Source: DAXETY01 sp051155755 (GTDB taxonomy: Bacteria; Desulfobacterota; Desulfobacteria; Desulfobacterales; SG8-13). Taken from it: DNA of 47,739 bases. Below the pieces are notes generated by a model. The model had not been told where the DNA came from. It ran no database searches and saw nothing but the letters and a program-made list of their open reading frames with translations. Both the position numbers and the translations under genes were made by a program. Where the stretch lies: NCBI GenBank assembly GCA_051155755.1, contig DAXETY010000007.1, forward strand, positions 1-47,739, given 5' to 3'. Below, one piece after another: positions 7,577 to 15,963 of this stretch; within the stretch, counting starts at the first letter, position 1, and each line of letters starts with the position of its first letter.

Positions 7577-10537
7577 ATGGATCGGCGAACCTTCCTCAAA
7601 ATTGTCGGCATGGGCAGCATTTCCGTGGCGGCCGGCTGTACACCGGACCCCTATGGCGGACCGCGTCCGGACAAGAATCTCTTCGCTCCGGTCCATCATC
7701 CGGACGACATGGTGACCGGCGATGCCACCTGGTATGCCAGCACGTGCCGCGAGTGTCCCGCCGGCTGCGGCATTTTGGCGAAAAACCGCGAGGGACGAAT
7801 CATCAAGGTGGAAGGCAATCCCGATCATCCCATCAACCGAGGCACTCTTTGCATTCGGGGACAGGCTGCCCTGCAGGGGATTTACAATCCGGACCGGCTG
7901 CAGATGCCGCAATTAAAGGAGAACGGACGCTGGCGACCGGTGTCGTTCGTCGAAGCGGAAAGAATTCTGCAGAACCGGATCGACAGGGCCGTCAGCGCCG
8001 GAGAAAACCGGATTCGCATGATGACCGAAACGGTGGGGGAAGTCTTTGCGAAACTTCTGGTTGAATCCCTCAGTCAGTGGAATTCTCCGCCGCCGCTGAC
8101 CTTCGAGCTTTTCGCCTACGAATCTCTGAAAGCCGCAAACGGATCGGTTTTCGGGGTGCAGGGGCTGCCCTCCTATCGGATCGAAGAATCCGATGTACTG
8201 GTTGGCTTCGGCGCCGAATTTCTGGAAACCTGGTTGTCCCCGGTGGAATACGCCCGGAAGTTCAAAGCCATGCATGCGCTGCAGGGGGACACCAAGGGCA
8301 AATTCTTCCACGTGGGACCTCACCAGTCGCTGACCGGTGCCAACGCCGATCTCTGGCTGGCCTGTCATCCCGGCGGCGAAGCCGTCGTTGCCATGGGCCT
8401 GATCCGGGAAATTCTGAAACGCCAAAACAGCGAAGGGGCCACCCCATCGGCGCTGAACGACGGCCTTGCGGAAATCGTGGCGCCCTATACCCGTGACGAG
8501 GTCGCCGCCCGTGCGGGTGTCGCCCCCGAACGCTACGAGGCCCTGCTGCAGGCCTTGCTGCAGTCCGAGCGGCCCCTGATCCTGGGTTCCGGTGCCGGCA
8601 GTGCCGCCAATGCGCTGCCCACCGACACCGCCGCCAACCTTCTGAACCGGTTGTTGGACCCCGGACTGGCTCGAATCGATTTCACCCGGCGCCACCGGGT
8701 CGAGACCGCCGACGGCCGCAAGCAGGTCCTGGAATTTTTCGAAGTGCTGGATCGCGAGCCCGTCGATCTACTGCTGCTCAACAACGTCAATCCGGTCTAT
8801 GCGCTGCCGCGCGGAGCGGCCCTGGAGAGTGTGCTCAATCGTAGTTCCCTGTTTGTCGTGTCCTTCAGCAGCTGCATGGATGAAACTGCCAGGATGGCCG
8901 ACCTGGTCCTGCCCGTGCGCCTGCCGCTGGAAAACTGGGATGAATACGGCGGCCACAGCCGGCTGCTGTCCACGCTGCAGCCGGCCATGGGAAGACTGAC
9001 CGATGCGCCTTTTTTGGGGGACGTGTTTCTCCGGGCCCTGGAGGGCAAGACGCGCGGGCGCGACAAGTACAAGTCCTATCTCGTCTCCAATCTCATCGCC
9101 CGGCAAGCCATTCGCGACGAAATGGGCTGGCTGGAAACCATCCGCAGCGGCGGCATTTTCGCTGAACCCGAGCCAACGGAGACGGCGCTGGAACCCGATT
9201 TGGGGGCGATCACCGAAATCCTGTCCAGTACCGCCGACCCGATCCGGTCCGGCTATTCCTTTGTCGCGGCACCGTCGATCCGGTATTTCGACGGCCGGGG
9301 GGCCAACCGACCCTGGCTCAGCGAAGTGCCCGAACCGGTCTCCCGGGTGGCCTGGCAGTCGACGGTTTTCATCCATCCCCAAACCCTGAAATCCGAAGCC
9401 CTGCGCCAGGGAGACGTGATCAAGGTGTCGACGCGCTGGGGCGATCTGCAGGCACCGGTTTACGAGTCTTCGGGGGTCAAGCCCGGGGTGCTGATGATGC
9501 CCATCGGACTGGGCCACACCGATTACGGGCGCTATGCGGCCGGCCGCGGCGCCCATGCCATGAACCTGCTAGAAGCCCGCAGTTCGGCCGAGACCACGCT
9601 GCCCAATTTCGTCGTCGACGGCGTGAACCTGCAAAAGACCGGGCGCCGGATGAAACTGGCCCACACCGACGGCAGCCGTAACGACCACGGCCGCAAGATC
9701 GCGTTGTCCATCCCCTTCGATCAACTGGGCGAGCTGTCCCAAAAGAAAAAAGCCGGCCTGGCCATGTGGGATTTTCCCCTGACACTACCGCTGCCGGAGG
9801 GCTATGATCCCAAACGGGATTTTTACCCTCCGCATGATCATGCCGGCTACCGCTGGTCCATGGCGGTGGACATGGATCGCTGCATTGGCTGCGGGGCCTG
9901 TGCGGCAGCCTGCTATGCCGAAAACAACATCGGCATCGTGGGGGAAGAGCGCATCATCGAGGGCCGTGAAATGGCCTGGCTTCAGGTGGTTCGCTACGAA
10001 AATGCCGCCAACCCCGAAAAAATCACCTGGCTGCCGCTCATGTGCCAGCACTGTGACAACGCGCCCTGCGAGTCGGTTTGTCCGGTGTACGCCCCCCATC
10101 ACAACAAGGAGGGCATGAACAACCAGATTTACAACCGCTGCATCGGTACGCGCTTTTGCGCCCAGAACTGCCCTTACAAAGTCCGCCGCTTCAACTGGTT
10201 TACCTGGCAGTGGCCGGGGCCGACGCAGTATCAGCTCAATCCCAACGTTACGGTGCGCTCCAAAGGGGTGATGGAAAAATGCTCCTTTTGCATTCAGCGC
10301 ATCAAGGTCGCTCACGGAGTGGCCAAGAACGAAAACCGCGAAATTCGCGACGGCGAAGTCTTGCCGGCCTGCGTGCAGACGTGTCCGACCGGCGCGCTGA
10401 TTTTCGGCAACCTGATGGACAAAGACAGCCGGATTCGCAAGCTGGTGGACTCCGAACCGCGGGTGTACCAGATCATGGGATACCTGAACACCAAACCGGC
10501 GGTGTTCTATCTGAAAAAGGTAACTCACTACATGTAA
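7577..10537 (+). CDS. actB: Alternative complex III subunit B: molybdopterin oxidoreductase-like domain fused to iron-sulfur domain
   Basis: This 986-residue protein is the large extracytoplasmic electron-transfer subunit of alternative complex III. It begins with a Tat signal (MDRRTFLK) followed by a lipobox ending at C21. The first two thirds resemble molybdopterin oxidoreductases, and carry a full C-x2-C-x3-C-x27-C set (C57, C60, C64, C92) for a [4Fe-4S] cluster. The C-terminal third (from about residue 765) is a four-cluster ferredoxin-like domain with CIGCGAC, CQHCDNAPCESVCP, CIGTRFCAQNCP and CSFC/CVQTCP groups. Fusion of both domains matches ActB rather than the split QrcB/QrcC. The ATG at 7577 is preferred over an upstream frame because it starts exactly at the Tat signal and has GGAGAA upstream. 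It leads the operon, but 298 bases with a mobile repeat separate it from actC. Confidence 0.92.
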   Translation: MDRRTFLKIVGMGSISVAAGCTPDPYGGPRPDKNLFAPVHHPDDMVTGDATWYASTCRECPAGCGILAKNREGRIIKVEGNPDHPINRGTLCIRGQAALQGIYNPDRLQMPQLKENGRWRPVSFVEAERILQNRIDRAVSAGENRIRMMTETVGEVFAKLLVESLSQWNSPPPLTFELFAYESLKAANGSVFGVQGLPSYRIEESDVLVGFGAEFLETWLSPVEYARKFKAMHALQGDTKGKFFHVGPHQSLTGANADLWLACHPGGEAVVAMGLIREILKRQNSEGATPSALNDGLAEIVAPYTRDEVAARAGVAPERYEALLQALLQSERPLILGSGAGSAANALPTDTAANLLNRLLDPGLARIDFTRRHRVETADGRKQVLEFFEVLDREPVDLLLLNNVNPVYALPRGAALESVLNRSSLFVVSFSSCMDETARMADLVLPVRLPLENWDEYGGHSRLLSTLQPAMGRLTDAPFLGDVFLRALEGKTRGRDKYKSYLVSNLIARQAIRDEMGWLETIRSGGIFAEPEPTETALEPDLGAITEILSSTADPIRSGYSFVAAPSIRYFDGRGANRPWLSEVPEPVSRVAWQSTVFIHPQTLKSEALRQGDVIKVSTRWGDLQAPVYESSGVKPGVLMMPIGLGHTDYGRYAAGRGAHAMNLLEARSSAETTLPNFVVDGVNLQKTGRRMKLAHTDGSRNDHGRKIALSIPFDQLGELSQKKKAGLAMWDFPLTLPLPEGYDPKRDFYPPHDHAGYRWSMAVDMDRCIGCGACAAACYAENNIGIVGEERIIEGREMAWLQVVRYENAANPEKITWLPLMCQHCDNAPCESVCPVYAPHHNKEGMNNQIYNRCIGTRFCAQNCPYKVRRFNWFTWQWPGPTQYQLNPNVTVRSKGVMEKCSFCIQRIKVAHGVAKNENREIRDGEVLPACVQTCPTGALIFGNLMDKDSRIRKLVDSEPRVYQIMGYLNTKPAVFYLKKVTHYM

Positions 10538-10639
10538 CCAATTTCGGAGGAATCTTTAAAACGAAAATCGATATAAATCCTCTGAATAAAAGCAGAAATA
10601 TGTTTTTAAAAAATTTGAAACGCTCCGGGTTGACGGGAC

Positions 10640-10776
10640 CGTAAAAAGTCCGTCTTAACAGAGCGTCATCCCCGCGCACACGGGGATCTCTAGTTTAAAA
10701 TACTGTAATTAAATTGTTTTATGGATTACCGCCTCCGCGGGAATGACAGATTTTGATTAAATTGGGACTTTTTACG
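10640..10776. mobile_element. MITE-like element with perfect 12-bp terminal inverted repeats
   Basis: A 137-base AT-rich element is bounded by CGTAAAAAGTCC (10640-10651) and its exact reverse complement GGACTTTTTACG (10765-10776). It encodes nothing. Inside are GTCATCCCCGCG...CGGGGAT and a degenerate TTACCGCC...GCGGGAATGAC hairpin arm, blocks shared with the inverted, decayed copy at 4177-4293. I see no clear target-site duplication. It sits in the 298-base gap between actB and actC, so it is transcribed with or interrupts the operon. Non-autonomous transposition by a transposase elsewhere in the genome is inferred from the structure. Confidence 0.72.
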
Positions 10777-10835
10777 AATTCATCGGGGTTGGTTGTAAAG
10801 TGTAAACCTGTATTCAGGATTATCGGGGCGCTGCC

Positions 10836-12152
10836 ATGACCCAACTTACCTTCGCACAGATCGACCAGACGGTTCTGGACACGCTGCGACCCGCCCGGGG
10901 GAGCTACTGGTTTGTAGTGTCGCTGCTGCTTCTGGGAATTCTCGTGGGTGCGGCCTGCTGGGCCTACCAGATTTTTCTGGGCATCGGGGTCGCCGGTCAG
11001 AACATTCCGGTCGCCTGGGGCACCTATCTGATCAACTTCGTGTTCTGGGTCGGGATCGCCCACTCCGGCACGCTGATTTCGGCCATTTTGCACCTGTTCC
11101 GGGCCGGTTGGCGCAACCCCATCGCCCGGGCCGCCGAAACCATGACCGTATTTGCGGTTTGCACGGCGGGCTTGTATCCGTTCATCCACCTCGGGCGGGT
11201 CTGGCTGGTTTACTACATGCTGCCGATACCCACCCAGCGGCACCTGTGGCCCAATTTCACTTCGCCGCTGGTTTTCGATGTGGTGGCCATCAGCACCTAC
11301 CTGACCGTCAGCAGTCTGTTCTGGTACACCGGCATGCTGCCGGATTTGGCCCGCATCCGCGACAGCGCCACCGGCTCGCGCAAACAGATTTTCACCTGGC
11401 TGTCGCTGGGCTGGACCGGTGCCCACGAGCAATGGCGGCACTACATCCGCGGATACCTGTTTTTTGCCGCACTGGCCACGCCCCTGGTGATCTCGGTGCA
11501 TAGCGTGGTCTCCTGGGACTTCGCGCTGGCGATCGTGCCCGGCTGGCACACCACCATCTTTGCACCCTATTTTGTGGCCGGCGCCATCCATTCCGGTCTG
11601 GCCATGGTGCTCACGTTAATGATTCCCCTGCGGCGGATTTTCCGATACGAGCAGATCATCACCATGCACGTGCTGGAAAGCGTGGCCAAGACGATCATTT
11701 TTACCGGGCTCATCGTCGGATTTGCTTACGGCACCGAGTATTTTATCGCCTGGTACAGCCACAACACAGTGGAGATGGAGACTTTTCGCTGGCGGGCCGT
11801 CGGTGAATACGCCTACGGGTTCTGGATTATGGTCAGCTGCAACACGCTCATTCCGCTGTTGTTCTTCTTTAAAAAAATCCGCACATCGATCCCCTGGCTC
11901 TTCGGGATATCGATCATCGTCAACATCGGCATGTGGTACGAGCGGTTCGTGATCATCATCGGCAGCGTGGCCCACGATTTTCTGCCCAATTCCTGGGGCT
12001 ACTATGCGCCGACCCTGGTCGAGTTCGGCATCATGTTCGGCAGCTTCTGCCTGTTTTTCTTTTTGTTCGTACTGTTCGTCAAGCACATGCCGTCGGTCTC
12101 CATGACCGAAATGAAAGAATCGGTTGCCGAAGGAGGCGCCCATGGCCACTGA
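10836..12152 (+). CDS. actC: Alternative complex III quinol-binding membrane subunit C (NrfD/PsrC family)
   Basis: This 438-residue protein has about ten hydrophobic helices and belongs to the NrfD/PsrC family, which binds menaquinol near the periplasmic face and passes electrons to the ActB clusters. The N-terminal stretch (GTYLINFVFWVGIAHSGTL, about 64-82) is a typical ActC segment with the conserved histidine of a proton path. Further helices include HVLESVAKTIIFTGLIVG and the region around residue 380. The reading frame ends 11 bases inside actD, so the two are translationally coupled. The gap upstream to actB is long for this operon and contains the MITE-like element. Confidence 0.92.
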   Translation: MTQLTFAQIDQTVLDTLRPARGSYWFVVSLLLLGILVGAACWAYQIFLGIGVAGQNIPVAWGTYLINFVFWVGIAHSGTLISAILHLFRAGWRNPIARAAETMTVFAVCTAGLYPFIHLGRVWLVYYMLPIPTQRHLWPNFTSPLVFDVVAISTYLTVSSLFWYTGMLPDLARIRDSATGSRKQIFTWLSLGWTGAHEQWRHYIRGYLFFAALATPLVISVHSVVSWDFALAIVPGWHTTIFAPYFVAGAIHSGLAMVLTLMIPLRRIFRYEQIITMHVLESVAKTIIFTGLIVGFAYGTEYFIAWYSHNTVEMETFRWRAVGEYAYGFWIMVSCNTLIPLLFFFKKIRTSIPWLFGISIIVNIGMWYERFVIIIGSVAHDFLPNSWGYYAPTLVEFGIMFGSFCLFFFLFVLFVKHMPSVSMTEMKESVAEGGAHGH

Positions 12153-12651
12153 AACCCATGTGATGGGTCTGTTTCGGAATGAAGGGCAGGCCGTCAAGGC
12201 AGTCCACGCGCTGAAGGAGGCGGCCTGGCCGGTGAAACGCGTCCACAGCCCGATTCCCAGTCATCGGTTGTCCGAGGCGCTGCAGGTCAAAAAAAGTCCG
12301 GTGGGATGGTACACCCTGACCGGCGGCATCATCGGGTTTTTCACCGGCTTTATCCTGGCGATCTATACCGCCGAGCGCTGGGATTTGATCGTCAGCGGCA
12401 AGCCGATCTGGGCCCTGGTGCCGTTTGTGATCGTGGGATTCGAGTTCACCATTTTATTTTCCATATTCGGCAATCTGATCGGCTTTCTGCACCAGACGAA
12501 GTTGCCGCGGATGGAAAATCTCGACGAGGCTTACGATCCGCGCTGCTCGGGGGAGCATTTCGGCATCCTGGTCGCCTGCGAGGCGGATCGTCGCAACGAC
12601 CTGGAATCTTTGTTCACCGAGAACGGCGGCGAGGTGCGGGTGTTTGAATAG
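12142..12651 (+). CDS. actD: Alternative complex III membrane subunit D (DUF3341)
   Basis: This 169-residue protein matches ActD/DUF3341: a soluble N-terminal ferredoxin-like fold (about 1-55), two membrane helices (about 57-80 and 90-115) and a soluble C-terminal tail. ActD helps anchor the complex and has no cofactor. The ATG at 12142 is chosen over an in-frame ATG at 12124 because GAAGGAGG lies just upstream and the protein then starts in the usual MATETHVMGLF manner. It overlaps the end of actC by 11 bases. In most described clusters a monohaem cytochrome (ActE) follows; here it does not and actF comes next after 90 bases. Confidence 0.9.
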   Translation: MATETHVMGLFRNEGQAVKAVHALKEAAWPVKRVHSPIPSHRLSEALQVKKSPVGWYTLTGGIIGFFTGFILAIYTAERWDLIVSGKPIWALVPFVIVGFEFTILFSIFGNLIGFLHQTKLPRMENLDEAYDPRCSGEHFGILVACEADRRNDLESLFTENGGEVRVFE

Positions 12652-12741
12652 GATGTGGGGCGAACCACCATCTCGAGACCCCGATTTCCCGCGGCGCGGC
12701 AAGCGCTTCAATAAAAATCAACATTCGATTCGAGTGGGCGT

Positions 12742-13956
12742 ATGGAAAAGAAATCATCGCTCTGGATACTTTGGATCATCCTGATACTGGTCGGATTCGG
12801 CACCTTCATATACGGGATCGTGGCCTGGAATCCGGCGCGGGCCTGGCAGGCTTACCTCATCAACTTTTTGCTGTGGTCGGCCATTGCCCAGGGAGGGCTG
12901 CTGTTTTCCACCATCATGACCACCACCCGGGCGCGCTGGAGCGGTCCGTTTTCGGGCTTGTCGGAAGCGTTTGCCGGCTTTTTCCCGGTTTCCTTCGTTC
13001 TGTTCCTGATTTTGTTTCTGGGTCCATCCTACGTGTTTCCCTGGTCCCACGGTCATGATCTGCATGGAAAGGAAGTCTGGCTCAACATTCCGTTCGTGTT
13101 CGGACGGAACGCTTTTGGATTGCTGCTTCTTTACGGGCTGGGATTCGCTTATCTGTATCAGGCTCTGAAATTGAAAATCGAGGCCGGCCGGACCAAAGGG
13201 GTTGTGCGCAATATCTACAACCGGCTGCGGGGCGAACAGCCCATCGACGGCGAGAAGGTCCTGCGGCGCAAGCGGACATACAGCATCCTGTACATGCTGG
13301 CTTTTGCCCTGGTCCTGTCCCTGATCGGATACGACCTGGTCATGGCCGCCGATCCGCACTGGATATCCACGCTCTTCGGTGCCTACACTTTCGTAAAGGC
13401 CATTTACGTGGGCCTGGGCGCACTGATCATCACCGCCGCGTTCTTGCACCTGAACCCCCGCAATGAGTTTCGCGTGGAAAGCAATCAGTTTCATGACATC
13501 GGCAAACTTTTTTTTGCGTTTTGCCTGCTGTGGGCCGATTTTTTCTACGTGCACCTGGTGGTCATCTGGTACGGCAACATTCCCGAAGAGACGGCCTACA
13601 TGATCGAACGGATCACGCAGGTTCCCTGGCGCTATCTGGCCTGGTTCGTTTTTGCGATCTCCTTCGTGCTGCCGTTTTTTATACTGCTGAACAAGAAAGT
13701 AAAAACCATGCCCAAGTTCATGATCGGGCTCAGTGTGGTGATCATTGCCGGCATTTGGCTGGAGCACCTGCTGTTGCTGGGACCGGCTCTTTCGCACGCC
13801 GCTCACGGGCTGCCTCTGGGTGTTGCCGACTTGCTGATCACCATCGGGTTTCTGGGGCTGATGCTGCTGGCCGTCGGGTATTTTCTGCGGCAGTTTCCGG
13901 AGCTGACCCGGACTGAACCCGAGTTGGTCCCGGCCGAAATGGTGGAGGTGGCCTGA
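12742..13956 (+). CDS. actF: Alternative complex III membrane subunit F
   Basis: This 404-residue polytopic membrane protein (about ten helices) is the second NrfD-like subunit of alternative complex III. Segments such as the N-terminal helix followed by WQAYLINFLLWSAIAQGGLLF and a later pair NQFHDIGKLFFAFCLLWADFF are characteristic. ActF lies beside ActC in the membrane and probably takes part in proton movement rather than quinol oxidation; this is from the family. The stop overlaps the start of actA by one base (TGATGG at 13954-13959), implying coupled translation. Confidence 0.9.
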   Translation: MEKKSSLWILWIILILVGFGTFIYGIVAWNPARAWQAYLINFLLWSAIAQGGLLFSTIMTTTRARWSGPFSGLSEAFAGFFPVSFVLFLILFLGPSYVFPWSHGHDLHGKEVWLNIPFVFGRNAFGLLLLYGLGFAYLYQALKLKIEAGRTKGVVRNIYNRLRGEQPIDGEKVLRRKRTYSILYMLAFALVLSLIGYDLVMAADPHWISTLFGAYTFVKAIYVGLGALIITAAFLHLNPRNEFRVESNQFHDIGKLFFAFCLLWADFFYVHLVVIWYGNIPEETAYMIERITQVPWRYLAWFVFAISFVLPFFILLNKKVKTMPKFMIGLSVVIIAGIWLEHLLLLGPALSHAAHGLPLGVADLLITIGFLGLMLLAVGYFLRQFPELTRTEPELVPAEMVEVA

Positions 13957-14549
13957 TGGAGATATTGCTGACCCTCTTCACCCTGACCGTTCTGCTGATC
14001 GTTTTGATCGTTTTGGCACGCCGTCACAAGCTGGCCCTGGCCCGCAACCGCCGGTTGCTGTTCTGGACGGCGATATCGGTGGTGCTGGTGGTCGGATTTC
14101 TGTTCTATTTTTATACACCGCCGGCCTTCGACATCGGCGTGGAGCAGCCGATCCCCTTCAGCCACCGGGTCCATACGGGGGTCAAGAACATCCAGTGTCA
14201 ATATTGCCACCCGTATGTGGGCTATTCCATCAATCCGGGCATACCGCCGGTGGAAAAATGCCTGCACTGCCACAATTACATCATTGCGCGACACCCCCAG
14301 ATCCTGAAAGAACACCGCTATTACAACACCCAGACACCGACCCCCTGGAAAAAGGCCAACTACCTGGCCGAACACGTGCTGTTCAACCACCAGCGACACA
14401 TTCGCAAGGAAATCGCCTGCCAGGAATGCCACGGCGCTGTGGAGACCATGGATCGCATCAAGGGCCGGTTTTTTTACATGCAGTTCTGCATCGATTGTCA
14501 TGAAAAACGGGGTGCGAACGTGGGATGCTGGCTGGCATGTCACAGTTAG
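13956..14549 (+). CDS. actA: Alternative complex III multihaem cytochrome c subunit A
   Basis: This 197-residue membrane-anchored cytochrome has two N-terminal hydrophobic helices (about 1-20 and 35-53) and a periplasmic domain with four CxxCH haem sites (81-85, 102-106, 155-159, 178-182) plus a fifth, noncanonical CxxxCH (C191, C195, H196) at the extreme C-terminus. The sequence IPFSHRVHTGVKNIQCQYCH is typical of the pentahaem ActA subunit, which takes electrons from ActB. In described clusters actA is usually first; here it follows actF, directly before the oxidase genes, consistent with electron delivery onward to the oxidase. The fifth site, if it binds haem, would need the CxxxC spacing to be tolerated by the maturation system. 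Confidence 0.88.
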   Translation: MEILLTLFTLTVLLIVLIVLARRHKLALARNRRLLFWTAISVVLVVGFLFYFYTPPAFDIGVEQPIPFSHRVHTGVKNIQCQYCHPYVGYSINPGIPPVEKCLHCHNYIIARHPQILKEHRYYNTQTPTPWKKANYLAEHVLFNHQRHIRKEIACQECHGAVETMDRIKGRFFYMQFCIDCHEKRGANVGCWLACHS

Positions 14550-14598
14550 CGGCTCCGGTTCGATGAATCATTGAGTTTTTTTCAAGGAGTATCGATCA

Positions 14599-15963
14599 TT
14601 GACGACAGAACCTACCGAAAAACACACCACTGCCAAAGGTTTTTTGCTGACCTCGGCCTTCTGGATGATTTTGGCGACCGGTGCCGGACTGCTGGGTGCC
14701 ACCGAACTGATGGCACCGGACCTCGTCAAAAACGTCAGCTGGCTGGTGTTCGGCCGGATCCGGCCGGTTCACGTCAATCTGGTCCTTTTCGGTTTCGTCA
14801 CCCCCGGCCTGCTGGCGGCCGCGTTTTACTACCTGCCGCGTTTGATGAAAACACGACTGTTCAGTGAGACGCTGGGGATTGCCACCGTGATCGCCTGGAA
14901 CGTTGCCCTGGTGGCGGTGGTGGTCAGCCTGACCGCCGGCCACAGCCAGGGACGTGAATATGCGGAGTTGATCTGGCCCATCGATGTCATGGTCCTTGCG
15001 GTCTTCGGGTTGGTGTTCATCAATCTGGCCATGACGGTCAAACGCCGCCGGGAACCGATCCTGTACGTGTCGATCTGGTATGCACTGGCGGCCGTGGTGC
15101 TGACCGGTACCACTTATGCGCTGGGAAACGTGATCTGGCGGCCCGACACCGGGGCGCTGCTGGGAATACCGGATGCGATTCTGCTCTGGTTTTACGGCCA
15201 CAACATCTTCGGCCTGCTGCTGACCCCGCTGGCCGCAGGGGCCGCTTACTACATCATCCCGCGGGCGGTCAACGCGCCCCTTTACAGCCATGCCCTTTCG
15301 CTGCTGGGCTTCTGGGGACTGTTCGTGGTCTACACCCACATCGGCACGCACCACCTGCTGCAGACCCCGGTGCCGACCTGGTTGAAGACCGTGGCCATCG
15401 TCGACAGCGTGGCCATGGTGATTCCCGTCATGGCGTTTCTGATCAACATCTGGTACACGGCCAAGGGCAAGCTGGGCGAGATCCACGCCGACATCGGCGC
15501 CAAGTTCATTTTCACCGGCACGATCATGTACTTTTTCGTCAGCATCCAAGGCTCCATGATGGCCCTGCCGATCGTGCAGCGCATCACCCACTTCAACAAC
15601 TGGACCGTCGGCCATGCGCACATCGGGGTGCTCGGCTTTGCCGGCATGATCGCCCTCGGCGGTTTGTATTACATTCTGCCGAAGATCACCGGGAAACCGC
15701 TGTACAGTCGCCTGTTGGCCGATGTGCAGTACTGGCTGGTGCTGATCGGCGTGGTGGGCTTTACCGTCGTGCTGACCATTGTCGGCTTGATTCAAGGCAA
15801 CTCCTGGTATGCCGGTCAGGTGGTCTATGAAATTCTGCCGGCCGTGCACATTTACTATGTGCTGCGGGCCGCCATCGGACTGATGATTTTCACCGGTGCG
15901 TTGATTGGGTTCTACAACATCGTCAGAACGTTCATGCTCAAACCCGGAGAACAACCCTCATGA
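14599..15963 (+). CDS. ccoN: cbb3-type cytochrome c oxidase catalytic subunit I
   Basis: This 454-residue, roughly 12-helix haem-copper oxidase subunit reduces oxygen. Expected metal ligands are visible: low-spin haem b H58 and H341, proximal haem b3 H339 (in VGHAHIG), and CuB H201, H251 and H252. Y245 sits six residues before H251, the place of the crosslinked tyrosine in cbb3 oxidases. The position equivalent to the glutamate that hydrogen-bonds the b3 proximal histidine appears to be Q317 (SIQGSMMALP). The start is a TTG at 14599 with AAGGAG ten bases upstream; no ATG fits the N-terminus. It overlaps ccoO by four bases. Confidence 0.93.
   Translation: MTTEPTEKHTTAKGFLLTSAFWMILATGAGLLGATELMAPDLVKNVSWLVFGRIRPVHVNLVLFGFVTPGLLAAAFYYLPRLMKTRLFSETLGIATVIAWNVALVAVVVSLTAGHSQGREYAELIWPIDVMVLAVFGLVFINLAMTVKRRREPILYVSIWYALAAVVLTGTTYALGNVIWRPDTGALLGIPDAILLWFYGHNIFGLLLTPLAAGAAYYIIPRAVNAPLYSHALSLLGFWGLFVVYTHIGTHHLLQTPVPTWLKTVAIVDSVAMVIPVMAFLINIWYTAKGKLGEIHADIGAKFIFTGTIMYFFVSIQGSMMALPIVQRITHFNNWTVGHAHIGVLGFAGMIALGGLYYILPKITGKPLYSRLLADVQYWLVLIGVVGFTVVLTIVGLIQGNSWYAGQVVYEILPAVHIYYVLRAAIGLMIFTGALIGFYNIVRTFMLKPGEQPS

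Noticed and set aside
10600..10644. Very short frame starting ATG-TTT-TTA in the actB-actC gap
   Set aside because: It has no ribosome site, 14 codons only, and ends within the terminal repeat of the MITE-like element.
14596..15954. Open frame of 452 codons antisense to ccoN
   Set aside because: It mirrors ccoN codon positions and has Gln/His/Asp-rich composition typical of shadow frames; ccoN has full family motifs.
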